From positions 3,224,001-3,288,000 of the forward strand of contig NC_063015.1 of assembly GCF_020509005.1 (NCBI RefSeq): 64,000 bases of DNA, given 5' to 3'. This DNA comes from Fulvia fulva. Lineage: Eukaryota; Ascomycota; Dothideomycetes; Mycosphaerellales; Mycosphaerellaceae. Below, piece by piece: positions 45,122-56,179 of the stretch. Made by a program: the position numbers and the translations under genes. Position 1 is the first letter of the stretch, and each line of letters begins with the position of its first letter. The notes under the pieces were generated by a model. That model saw nothing but the letters and a program-made list of their open reading frames with translations. It made no database searches and was not told the origin of the DNA.

Positions 45122-48100
45122 TTAAGTTCTACCGCCCTTAGATCGCCGAGCCGTACGATTATAGACTACGTATCGCTACTACGACCGCGTACGACCGAGA
45201 CTCGAATAGCCGTAGGTACTAATACGACTATCGGACTAGACGAATCATCCTTTATCCTAAGACTTAACCTAAACCCTCTTACGAAGGCGTTCCTCCGAGA
45301 AGCCCGACAAAAGCGGAACGGCGTACTTAGCGTAGCGTAGTAAGAGGTAGAAGACGAGTCGTAGTAGGATCCGGATTTCGACAATACCGTAGGTATAGAA
45401 CGACTACGTAATATAGCGTAAGAGACATAGAACGAGACTTAGGGTCGCGGAGACACTGAGTAGGCTCGTTAGTAAGAGGAAGAACGTCGGCGCTAGAAGT
45501 ACTAAGAGCTACTACGTAATAAGTATAACCGACGCTAGTCTAAGAAGGAAACTCGACTCCGTATAGGTAGAGAGGATAAGACCTTATAATAGGGTATACG
45601 TACGCGGAAGGAGGAACATCTTAGCTACCGCTATACGATGCCGATTGACTTTACCTAGAAGGGCAAAGAGGTGGAATATAGGCTACGGTATAACCCTACC
45701 GAGTTCTAGATCGCTATAGCCGAGGAGCTTTCTCGCTCGGTTACTAAGAACCTAGAAGCCTAGCTAGATGTCCTAGACAAACACCGTCTCGCCTACCTCG
45801 GTCTTAAGGAGGTACGGGAGGTGTTAACTACTTAGAAGAGTCGGCTATAGGCTAAGGCTAATCGGTATAAAGATGAGCTAGTATCGCTCTAAGCAATACT
45901 CGACGAGCTTAGAGACGATAAGGACTTAGTAGCTAAGATTGCTTACCTAAAGAAGTTAGGTAAGAAGGCGGCCGCTAAGATTAAGAACTTACGTAGTCGT
46001 AATATAGATCTAGCTAGCGAACTCGAAGCGACCTAGACTAAGTTAGCTACTAAGTAGAGCCTAGGTAAGCGTACTACCGCGTTCGATACGGATCTATAAG
46101 CCTAGCTAAAGGAGCGCGATGACTATATCGCTTAGCTAAAGCCTAAGGAACCGACACCTCTACTACCTCCTACGAGGTAGAAGTCCGCCCTCGAGAAGCT
46201 ACTCGACGGCGAGGACCCTAGTATTAAGATAGGTATAATAAAGACTAAGAAGGCTACCTCTACCGTAGCTAGCGACAATAGCAACACTACGGTAGTCTTA
46301 GTTAACGCCGCTATCTAGCGTAGTAACGGCGGTACCCGTAACCCGATTAACTCGAGGAAGATTCCTATATTCTTAGCTAATATACCTAATTATAAGGATG
46401 AACTAGGATTTATAGAGTAGAAGGAGAAAGTAGAGGACTATATAACTATAGAAGAGTTATATAGCCGATTATCTATAGTATACTTAGTAGTGTTTAATAA
46501 CTTCGTCGTCGGTAATACTAACGCCCGCCTACGGCTATATAAGAAGAAGGTAACCGGTTAGCGTAAGTTAATAACAGTGCTAAACGACTCTTACGGCGAG
46601 CACTATAAGCTTAAGAAGCATAAGAAGGCTTATAACAACTACACCTAAGGTAATCGTACATTTAACGTATTTTATACTAAGTTCCTAGAGTACGGGTACT
46701 ACCTAGAGAAGATAGATAAGGAACTTATCGACGACATCTAGGACAAGCTAAACGACAAGTTGAAGTAGGCACTAGTATATCGCGACGACTTTAATGACCT
46801 CCTAGCCCTTTAGTAATACCTTCGCGATGTCGAACTAAAATTAGACGACATTAAGGGTTCCGGCGGAGGCGGTAGCGGCCGTAATAGTAGTAGCCGTCGC
46901 GGTAGCGACGAAGGCAAGCCTAAGTATATCTACTATAACGAGAAGATTCGTAAGGAATATAATCTTAAAGCCGCTAAGTACGATAGTTATACCTTCCGTA
47001 ATCTTACTAAGGAAGAAGTAGCTAAGCCTAAGGAGGATATATTCTACTACGTATATAAGGCTATAGACTATAAGGGTGCCTAGTCGCCTAAGTGTCCCTT
47101 TAAGAAGTATAAGAAGACTAGTAGCGACGCTAATAACGCTACGAAGAACGTATCGATCTAGGTCGGCGACGTACTAGTAGAGCTTAAGGCTACCGAGTCG
47201 GGGGAAGCCTAGGCTCTAGTCGTATACGTACCGACTAGTAGCCTATACTCGCGCCTAGTACTAATCCTCCGAAGACGGTACTACTAGAACCTCCTAAGGT
47301 TACGCCCTTATTACATTACCGTTATAGAGGAAAGAGGAACCCTATATAGTAGGACATAGTAATTAGTAACATCCCTATAATCTTTAGTCCGGAGGTTATA
47401 ATATATACTATAAAGACGATAGACCTTCCGCTAAGAAGCTCGTACATTATAGTAGTAGGCGTAGCGGGTAGTAAGTTAGTACGTATTCTAACAGATCCCG
47501 GTACCGAGTCGCTATTTTGTAATACGAAGTTTACGAAGAAACATCTGTTACGAACACGACTACCTTAGGCTTAGAAGATAGGCCTAGGAGCTAACCCTAA
47601 AGCATCTAGTCAAGCTACGGAATGTGTTAAGACTAAGGTCGACCTAAACGGTTATGTCGAGGAAGTTAGTTACTTCGTTATTAACCTCGACTACAACTTC
47701 GTGTTTAGTATACCCTAGTTCTAGAAGCACTGCCCTATACTAGACTAGAGAGCTAACACATTTATATTTACTAAAAAGTACTATACGGATTATTACGATC
47801 CTTGCCCTACGACTATCGGCGGTACGAAGGTTCGTATATAGCACGCCATCCCTTATTTATAGACTCTAGAACCTAACATCTAGGTGTCTAGCATAACGAT
47901 TAGCGAAGCCTACGAAGAAAACCTAGACAAAGGTTACCTTATTTAGGAAATAGGGACTCTTGACCCTAATAAGCTAGAGCCTACGAGTAAGGAACTTATT
48001 CACGACATTATTATACGGCTAAGTGCTATATTAGCTAAAGACAAGGCTATCTATATAAACAAGAAGTAAGCGACTCTACGAGAAGTCGAATCCTTACTAC

Positions 48101-49158
48101 CCTAATAGCTAAAGGACCTAAAGTACGGATTTAACCCGTCTGTTACTAAAGGCCTACCTCCCTATCGCCCCGAATTAGATTTGGCGATTGAATTCGTTAA
48201 AGGCGCTAAGCTGCCTTTTAAGCGTCCTTATTCTATATCGAAACTAGAGCTCGACGTGACTAAAGCCTACGTCGATAAGGAAGAAGCCGCTAGTAAAATC
48301 CGACGCTCTACGTCCTAGATCGCTAGTCCTATTATCATTATCAAGAAGCTAGGTAGAGGACTCCGTGTCTACGTAGACTACAGAGCTATTAACGCTATTA
48401 CCGTTAAGAATAGGTACCTAATACCTCAAGTCCGTAAGACCCTAGCTCGTATAAGCGGCGTATAGTAGTTCACTACCTTAGATATTATTATAGCATTTAA
48501 CGAGCTACGTATCCGTAAAGGCGACGAATAGAAGACAGCCTTTACTACCCGATATAGTACCTACGAATAGCTTGTAGTGCCATTTGGTCTCTATAACGTA
48601 CTAAGCGCGTTCTAGGTATATATTAACAAAGCATTATATAGACACCTAGACGACTTCGTGTCTATATACCTAGACGACTACATCGTGTTTACGTATAGTT
48701 CATTTAAGAAACACGTAAAACACGTACGTACTATCATTAGGTGTCTAATTGACGCTCGACTTCCTATAGACGTCTATAAGTGCCGCTTCTTCTAGAAGAG
48801 CGTCAAGTTCTTAGGACTAATCATTACTAATAAGGGCATTTAGATAGATGAATCTAAGGTCTAGACTATTATAGATTAGGCTACTCTATAGAGCTTGAAG
48901 GATATGCTGTCCTTCCTTAGGCTAGCTAACTTCTGTAGGAGGTTCGTTAATAACTTTTCCGGTATCGTTATGCCTTTAACCGACCTTATACGCGGTAACG
49001 TACTTAAGAATCGTGCACCCTTCGTATAGAGCCTAGACTACTAAAGTGCGTTCGAGACCCTAAAGGTAGTATTCTATAAACGCCTAGTATTAGCACATTT
49101 TGATATTACTAAGCCCTACGTCGTAGAAACTAATTCCTTAGATAGGTATATAGCTAGC

Positions 49159-49235
49159 GGTCGACGACGAGAATCACCTGTACGTGGTGTCGGCTACGAA
49201 CCTCTCGTCTAGCTACGAGAGAGCCAAGTATTCTC
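49159..49235 (+). ncRNA. Candidate HDV-like self-cleaving ribozyme at the LINE 5' terminus
   Basis: All helices of the HDV-like double pseudoknot can be paired by eye. P1 is 49159-49165 with 49189-49195 (7 bp, opening with a G-U wobble as in HDV). J1/2 is 3 nt. P2 is 49169-49174 with 49230-49235 (6 bp). P3 is 49176-49178 with 49186-49188 (3 bp). Loop L3 is UGUACGU, keeping the U, C and G of the HDV loop at positions 1, 5 and 6. P1.1 is G49180-C49197 and U49181-A49196. P4 is 49202-49208 with 49215-49221 (7 bp). J4/2 contains C-C-A-A at 49224-49227, fitting the catalytic C-N-A-A. Cleavage would fall just before G49159, the first base of the element. Such ribozymes process the 5' ends of R2 and some other non-LTR elements. 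Confidence 0.75.
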
Positions 49236-50219
49236 ACGCTGGAGCGTCGTGGGCGCGACGGGCGCGTAGCGTAGGCGAAGCCGCGGCGAACAGAGGACTA
49301 CCAGCAAAACGGGTATGAAAACCATCCGACGAGCGTGTACTCGTGTCGGGAGCGAGTCCCTCTTCTTTCTGCGTGTAAGAAGGGCGCGGAACCGTGGCCT
49401 ATACGCTCGACAGGACACCTCTGGTATGAGTGCAGAATTTTCACCTCCGGAGACCGCAAACCGAGCGGGCTAAGCGACGAACATTGGACGAGCGGACTAC
49501 AGAACAACAACTGAGCGGACTATGCAACGGCGTCGAGCGGACTACGAAACAATCTGGTGTTTGCCAGCGGGCAATGCGGTGGGTAGGTGGACACGCGACG
49601 AAGCCTGTAAGGGCCTGTTGAACACCCGGTATGGGAACGAGGGTTTTGCCTGAGGCACTGCCTGTCCCGCTACACAACGCACCTAGTCTGACATGGTAGA
49701 TTGCGACGAGGAAAAGACGATAGCCTGAGCAAGGAAAAGACGGCTGTTAGGACGGGGAAAAGACGTACAATGCAAGTGGATTAGTTCTGTGATCGGGGAG
49801 GATCGAGGGCAGGGTGATAAGGAACTTCATATTGGTTAGTAGGTGGAAACGCAAGGAGTACGCTGCCCGGCGTGGTGTGTGCCCCGAGCAGACCTGCGAG
49901 GCATGGACGGCCGCTTTCTAGAGATAGGCTGCGGTAACGCGAAGGGCGTCAAAACCTGGGGCGTGGTGTACACTGGCAGCGACGGCTGACACTGTCTGTA
50001 CAGCCCGAGAGGACGGATGCGCATGTCGGTCAATAGAGAGCACTAAAGGGCTCAGGCCTATGGAGGTGGATATTGGCTTAAGGAGCAAACAGGGAGGGAG
50101 GGCGTAGAGGGAAGCTTTTGCTCCGGGCTAACCTCTCGAAACGAGGCTACACGGTGGTGCTAGATGAGTGGGAAAGCGCGGTTAAGACTTGTCACCTTAT
50201 CTCGTAGCTAGCTTGCTAA
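49236..50219 (+). other. LINE leader region without ORF1
   Basis: About 1 kb between the ribozyme-like 5' end and the long ORF. No frame of useful length or gag-like zinc knuckle occurs. A GAGCGGACTA-type motif recurs around 49488-49550 and GGAAAAGACG around 49710-49770. The same leader, RIPped, is present at 10769-11750, so it is a family trait and not damage to this copy. A TAA at 50217-50219 closes the long frame upstream. Confidence 0.7.
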
Positions 50220-50624
50220 ATACGATTCCTTCCTTGCACTTGTAATGACCGGAGATACCACACCGTAATCGCGGGCCAACGAGGCGTCAACCCGAGGACA
50301 TGTATATACGTAAGCAAGACTATAGACCTTGAGTCGTGGAAGGTTATACTACCGCAGCAGGGCAACCTAGGAGACATAACATCAATCCAGATCGACACGA
50401 CACAAGGCCCTATCCAGATCCATAACGTTTACAACCCGCCACCGCGGGGTCGGACGAGTAGGGAACTAGGAACCCTCGCCCACCTAGAGCGGACCCTAAG
50501 CCAAGACACGAAGCAAGTACTCCTCGGCGACTTCAACCTCCACCACCCACAGTGGGGACTCGAATTCACTCCCCCGCACGCATTTCTAGGGGGGAAGCTA
50601 CTGGACATAACCGCACGCTACGGA

Positions 50625-53435
50625 ATGGCCTTAGTAACACCAAAGGGAACAGAGACGTGGAAGGCCCGTACTAGTGCAAGCACGATCGACCTATGCTTTC
50701 TATCACGAGAACTTGAAGAGAGACTAGTCCAATGCCGACCGAACTACGCGCTAGAAGCCTCCTCAGACCATATCCCTATCCAAACGACGCTAGGGGTGAA
50801 GGCGATAGAGGAGCCAGCAAACGAACCACGCCGTAACTGGAAGAAGGCACGCTGGGACGACATAAGAGGCTTCCTAATAGCGAACCTACCACAGCATAGA
50901 GAACTCGAGACGACAGCTCAGCTAGATCAAGCAGCGGAACAGATTACCTCGGTCATATGGCAAGCAGCGGAACAATACACGCCGTTACTCCGGCCCTCAA
51001 CGCAGCAGAAGGCCTTCTGGACCCCTGAATGCTCTACGAAGGTAAGGGAGGCTAGAAGGGCAAGGCGACAGTGGACGAAGGAGCACACCCAAGAGACGTG
51101 GGAGCAATACTGCCACGCGACACAAGAGAAGAAGGCACAGATAAGACGCGATAAGCTGCAGGACTGGAGAGCGACGATCGGGCTCGTTACAGAAAACCCG
51201 GAACAGATGTGGAGACTTGCTAAATGGGCACGACTACCTGAAGAGCAACAAGCCCCTCACTTCCCCCCAATCGTAGACCGCGAAGGGATTGCCCAGGCTA
51301 CGCCCCGGGGCAAGGCAAAAGCGTTAGCCGACCATTTCTTTTCGACGCAAGTAGAGGCAGACCTTACGGACATCGACCCGAGCACATACCCGGAACCCCT
51401 GGACATGGATTGGGCGGTTAGCTCTAACACAGTAACAGGAGTCATAAGTAAGCTAAAGGGACGAAAAGCCCCAGGCCCAGACAGGATACCAAACGTACTG
51501 CTAAAAGAGTGTAGAGAAGAGATCGCGCCGAGCCTTGCAAACCTATTTACCGCGTGCCTACGGCAAGGGTATCACCCGAAGCCGTACAGAGAGTCTATGA
51601 CAGTAGTGCTACGCAAGCCACAGAAGGAAGACTATACTCAGCCCAAGTCGTACAGACCAATAGCACTTCTAAATACGATAGGGAAGGTCCTAGAAAAGAT
51701 AGTAGCCCAGAGACTTACGCAGCTTGCCGAGGACAACCACGTACTCCCAGCAACACAGATGGGGGGAAGAAGCCAGCGATCGACACTAACAGCAATGGAG
51801 CTAATTACGGAGCAAATTCAGACCCTCTGGCACTACGGCAGGAACCGAGCGGCGTCCTTACTATCCCTTGACATCGCAGGGGCCTTCGACAACGTCTCAC
51901 ACCAAAGGCTAATACATATCCTACAGCAGAAAGGCATCCCCCAGTGGGCAACGTCGTTCGTCTACTCCTTTCTCCAGGAACGGACGACATACCTAGTCCT
52001 AGGAAGGTACACGTCCGACCCGGTGAAGGCAGAGACTGGAATACCTCAGGGATCTACTCTCTCCCCTATCCTGTTTCTGATATTTATGTCGGATCTAATC
52101 CCCCTACTCACCTCTCCGCAAACTTCAGCATCGGGGTTCGTAGACGATACAAACATCCTAGCCTGGTCAGACTCGACAAAAGAGAACTGTCGCCTCCTTG
52201 AAGATAGGCACAAGAAATGCGAGGAGTGGGCAAAGAAGCATGGTGCCCGGTTCGCCCCTGAAAAGTACCAACTTATACACTTCAGTAAAGCGAGAACACA
52301 CCATAATATGAAGGCGGCGGTAAGAATCCAAGGCTACGAGACCAAGCCATCAGCGGAGCTACGAGTACTAGGGATCTGGCTCGACCCGAAGCTAAGCTGG
52401 AATGTACAGATTAAGAAAGCCCAGAGTCGAGCGCAAGTCAATGAAGCCTCGATAAAGAGGCTTACGGCATCTACATGGGGAGCAACATTCGACAAGGCAA
52501 GAGTAATGTATAAGGCGATCGTCAGACCAGCTATGTTGTACGGGGCACAGATTTGGGGAACAGGAGGCGCAGGCAAGCCGATCCCGAAACGGATAGAGCA
52601 ACCCCTAAACAGGACACAGGCAGGCAACCTACGTAGGGTACTAGGCGCATACAAGACAACGTCAACAAGCACGGTAGAAATGGAGACAGGAATACCACCA
52701 ATCGGCCAGTACATCCGGGGAATGAGAATTCAATACGCGGCAAAGACGACAGGTTACCTAGCACAAACCACGATCCAGGAGGTAAAGAATAAGATAGAAA
52801 GCCGCTACCGGAGAGGGGCAGGATATAGGACAAGCCAAAAAGAGGATGACCTTACTACCTTTACGGCCGTACAGACAAGCACCGAATGGCTAGCACGAAA
52901 GGAGGAGGAGCGTAGGACTCGCCAGGCCGGCGGGAGCAAGGCTAAGACCCAAAACCTAGCGGAACAGATAGCGAGCTGCCTATGGGAGCAGGACTGGAAA
53001 AGGAAGCCCCCTAAGACAACAGGCCCGATAGCGCTCCGAGCCTTCCAGAGACACAATTACCAGCTATATAGGGACCTGACAAGGGCCGAAGCAAGCATAG
53101 CGATCCAAATCAGGTCCGAACACATTGGATTAAGGGCCTACCTGTTCAGGAGACGCGCACTAGACATCTATAGCCCAGCCTGCCAGTGTGGCTACCCATC
53201 GCAAAACCCAGAACATATGCTACTACGATGCCCGCAGTGGGCGAGAGGCAGGGGAAATTGGAGGCACCAAGCGGGAAGGAGAGACTACAAGTCAATTATT
53301 AGGGACAAAGGCAACATTCGCCGAATCTCTCGGTGGATACTACAGCAGGGATACCTCCAGCAGTTTAGCCTCGCGAGCGAGACGGAGGAGTGGATAGACA
53401 AGAGGCGGAAGCGAGGGGGGTTGCAGATAGGGTAG
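50625..53435 (+). CDS. LINE ORF2: partial endonuclease, reverse transcriptase, C-terminal zinc knuckle
   Basis: 936 residues from the first in-frame ATG (50625), but the frame is open from 50220, about 1,071 codons. The part before the ATG encodes APE-endonuclease sequence (IQIHNVYNP, then GDFNLHH near 50530), and SDHIPIQT follows inside the ATG-started protein (about 45-52). The N-terminal endonuclease part with the usual QEP glutamate is missing. Reverse transcriptase motifs include KGRKAPGPDRIPN (about 283-295) and FVDDTNILAW (about 504-513). A C-x-C-x8-H-x4-C knuckle (CQCGYPSQNPEHMLLRC) lies near 850-870. The polymerase looks complete; the endonuclease probably does not work alone. No RIP stop is present. 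Confidence 0.88.
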   Translation: MALVTPKGTETWKARTSASTIDLCFLSRELEERLVQCRPNYALEASSDHIPIQTTLGVKAIEEPANEPRRNWKKARWDDIRGFLIANLPQHRELETTAQLDQAAEQITSVIWQAAEQYTPLLRPSTQQKAFWTPECSTKVREARRARRQWTKEHTQETWEQYCHATQEKKAQIRRDKLQDWRATIGLVTENPEQMWRLAKWARLPEEQQAPHFPPIVDREGIAQATPRGKAKALADHFFSTQVEADLTDIDPSTYPEPLDMDWAVSSNTVTGVISKLKGRKAPGPDRIPNVLLKECREEIAPSLANLFTACLRQGYHPKPYRESMTVVLRKPQKEDYTQPKSYRPIALLNTIGKVLEKIVAQRLTQLAEDNHVLPATQMGGRSQRSTLTAMELITEQIQTLWHYGRNRAASLLSLDIAGAFDNVSHQRLIHILQQKGIPQWATSFVYSFLQERTTYLVLGRYTSDPVKAETGIPQGSTLSPILFLIFMSDLIPLLTSPQTSASGFVDDTNILAWSDSTKENCRLLEDRHKKCEEWAKKHGARFAPEKYQLIHFSKARTHHNMKAAVRIQGYETKPSAELRVLGIWLDPKLSWNVQIKKAQSRAQVNEASIKRLTASTWGATFDKARVMYKAIVRPAMLYGAQIWGTGGAGKPIPKRIEQPLNRTQAGNLRRVLGAYKTTSTSTVEMETGIPPIGQYIRGMRIQYAAKTTGYLAQTTIQEVKNKIESRYRRGAGYRTSQKEDDLTTFTAVQTSTEWLARKEEERRTRQAGGSKAKTQNLAEQIASCLWEQDWKRKPPKTTGPIALRAFQRHNYQLYRDLTRAEASIAIQIRSEHIGLRAYLFRRRALDIYSPACQCGYPSQNPEHMLLRCPQWARGRGNWRHQAGRRDYKSIIRDKGNIRRISRWILQQGYLQQFSLASETEEWIDKRRKRGGLQIG

Positions 53436-54527
53436 TCATCAGGGCAGGCCCATGACACTAGCGTACCCCTAACAAGGGAAATTTAAGACGTCAACGAGGA
53501 GGAAAAGACAGGCGGGAAGGAGGAGGGGTTTTCACCAACACGGTTTCCCCTCTATATATACAAAAACAAGATAGTATAGCTGCATAGGCCAAAGGGCACT
53601 ACAACAGCTTAATGAAATATCTATCTATCTATCTATATAGCTAGCGTATTGTCTTAGGTTAGAGAGGACGGTGAATTACATCCTATCGCATTCTACTCGA
53701 TAAAGATAAACCTAGTAGAATATAATTACGAGATTTACGATAAGGAGCTAATAGCTATTATTAGAGCGTTCGAGGAATAGAGGCCGGAGCTAATAAGCAC
53801 TCCCTCTAAGGTTCTTACCGACTATAAGGGCTTAGAGTAGTTTATAACGACCAAGTAGCTAACCCGCCGACAAGCGCGCTAGAGCGAGTTCCTATCCGGG
53901 TTCGACTTCTAGATAGAATATCGCCCTAGTAAGCTTAGGACAAAGCCCGATAGCCTTACGCGCCGTAGACAAGATATAGACGATAAGGCTAATGTAAAAC
54001 ATAGGTAGTAAGCTATATTAAAGCTACGTAATCTCCCTCCTAATATACGTAAGCGCTTAAAGCTATTAGCTATAACTACTCCGCGTACTACGGCCGACTA
54101 GTATTAATTAGCACTTTGCGTACTCGAAGTAAACGAGGCCTCTATCGAAGAACTTATCGAGGAAGCCTATACTAAAGACGAGCTAGCGTACGGTATTAAG
54201 AAGGCCCTAGACGACAATGCTCGTACTTTACTACGAAACGTAGAAGGCTCTAGCTATATCTCGCTTAGCGACTATAAGTTAGACGGTGACCTAATTAAGA
54301 TCTAAGGACGTATATACGTACCGTATAAGCTTCGTCCGGAGCTAATAGCGAGGCACTACGATACTCTATTAGCTAGGTATTCTAGGCGTAAGAAGATAGT
54401 CGACCTACTTACGCGTACGTACTACTAGCCTAGTCTAGTAGTAGATGTCGCTAAGTACGTTAAGAATTGTTACCTATATATACAATCTAAGGCTTTTTAT
54501 AATACGTACTAAGGTATACTCCGATAG

Positions 54528-54734
54528 TTGCCCGTACCCTCGGGTGCCTATAAGGAGGTAGTACTCAATTATGTAGTAGAGCTACCGGATAGTTATAGTA
54601 CTAAGGGCGTAAAGTATAACGCTATCCTCATCCTAACCTATAGACTTACTAAGAGGAAGTATCTTATGCCCGTAGTGGATTTGACCCCTAAGGTAGCGGC
54701 CGACGCCGTATTAAAGTACGTAATTAAGGATTAG
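54528..54734 (+). pseudogene. Integrase core fragment of G2
   Basis: A 68-codon stretch that happens to lack stops within the RIPped G2 polyprotein. It reads as the start of a gypsy integrase catalytic core (NAILILTYRLTKRKYLMPV). The HHCC zinc region lies upstream (about 54340-54490). It is part of the dead element and not a separate gene. Confidence 0.7.
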
Positions 54735-55991
54735 GGCCTATTCGATACGGTAGTATTAGACCGTAGTAGTTAGTAGGTAAGCTAATTCTAGAAGGCTCTA
54801 ATAGCGCGTCTAGCTATACGTATAAAGATCTCGACTACCTTTTACCCTTAGACTAATAGGTAGTTAGAACGTACGAACTAAGCTATAGAACAGTACCTAC
54901 GCGCGTACGTTAACTATACGTAGGACGATTAGGTCTAGTAGTTACCTATCGTAGAGTTTGCCCTAAACAATTAATAGAGCGCTACTATAGGTATATTACC
55001 GTTCTTCGTAACGCTAGGCCGTAATCCTCGAATAGAGGTATTACCTTAGGCTACGAGCGGTAACGGTACTAAACTTCCGAAAGTATAGGCCTTGTCGAAG
55101 TAGTACGTAGAAGATTTCGCGACTTTTATAGAGAACGTTAACGTATACTACATTATATAGCTTAGATATACCTAAGAGCGGTACGTAGATACCGTAGCGA
55201 ACAAGCGTAAGCCTATACTAAGATACGCGATCGGCGATAAGGTTTAGCTAGATACTAGAAACATCCGTACTCGAAGGCCCTATAAGAAACTTGACTATAA
55301 GAATATAGGTCCCTTTACGATTACCCGTAAGATTAACGTAGACGTGTACGAGCTCGACCTTTAGGAAAGTATACGTATATACCCGAGGTTCTATACTAGT
55401 ATACTACGCCCCGTAAACGACGACCTATTCCCTAATTAAAGCTAAGGTTAACCACTTATCGAGGCCTCCGAAGGCGACAGCGAGGAGCTAGATAAATACG
55501 TAGTTAAGGCGATTATAGACAGTAGATAGACTAGTAGAGCTAAGAAGTATATAAAGTATACCGTCCGTTAGGAAGGTAGTACTATTATAGAAGTGCCTTA
55601 TAGCAAATTAAAAGGTAGTGCCGAGGAAGCGATAGTAGATTATTATTATAAGAACCTGTTAGCGGCCGGTCTACTACCTAGATAGCGTAAGCCTAAAGGT
55701 TAGATATTAGACGATCTAGATATCGTTACCGATAGTCGACCCTACGATGCCCGCGTAATATAGATATAACTTAAGGCAAGCTAAGGCTTGATATATAGTT
55801 AGCTTGTCTAAGGCACACTATAGTATACTATAGACTCGACTTGCGGCTTACTACGGTAAGATATATAGTCTCCCTACGGTTAACCCGACGTAAGCTAGTA
55901 CTTCCTAATAGTACGGTCCTTCCTTACGGATATATCCTACGGCGATATGTTTCCGCGTACAAGGGTATACGGCGGTTTGAGAAGGGGGTGG

Positions 55992-56179
55992 TGTTACGGT
56001 TTACCTTATAAGGCTGCACTTAGTGTCACGTGACCTAGTACGCTAGCGCGCCCGGACCCTAACCTCGGCGTTTACTTTATCGCGGCTTCGCGACTTTCTT
56101 ATCTGCTCTTCTTTATAGAACTTATTCGATTCTAAGGTATTAATACGTTTGCGTCCTATCTTACGCCTTGTCCGTGTTA
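55992..56179 (+). repeat. 3' LTR of G2
   Basis: 188 bp partner of 44934-45121, followed by TTAAT. Confidence 0.85.

Larger units (their letters stand above)
49159..53633 (+). mobile_element. Un-RIPped Tad-like LINE with intact reverse transcriptase frame
   Basis: It is flanked by TATATAGCTAGC (49147-49158 and 53634-53645; the next G on each side is ambiguous), so the insertion is complete. It starts at the ribozyme-like structure, has a roughly 1 kb leader without ORF1, one long ORF, a 3' UTR with GGTTTCCCCTCTATATATA, and a TCTA repeat tail (about 53618-53636). It splits the RNase H region of the RIPped G2 gypsy element. CA and TG are frequent, unlike the flanks. A RIPped sister copy lies at 10692-14976. 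Confidence 0.93.
44934..56179 (+). mobile_element. RIPped chromodomain Ty3/gypsy element (G2), interrupted by a LINE
   Basis: 188 bp LTRs (44934-45121 and 55992-56179) flank about 6.8 kb of element plus a 4.5 kb LINE insertion. The flanks read TTAAC and TTAAT, a 5 bp target duplication with one RIP-type change. Gag spans about 45100-47100 (coiled coil, capsid, Gly-rich linker). Protease follows about 47450. Reverse transcriptase is about 48180-49000 (YLDDYIVF near 48665). RNase H is split at 49158/53634. Integrase is about 54180-55000, and a chromodomain-like segment (VRWEGST) lies about 55490-55660. Stops occur throughout. Confidence 0.87.

Noticed and set aside
45110..45384. 76-codon open frame in the G2 5' region considered as a gene
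   Set aside because: It is the beginning of the RIPped G2 gag and overlaps the end of the 5' LTR; it is not an independent gene.
49188..49226. Hairpin at 49202-49221 considered as a stand-alone feature such as a terminator
   Set aside because: It fits better as helix P4 of the ribozyme-like fold, and fungal genes do not use intrinsic hairpin terminators.
51257..53056. Minus-strand open frames inside the LINE ORF2
   Set aside because: Shadows of the reverse transcriptase frame without recognisable content.
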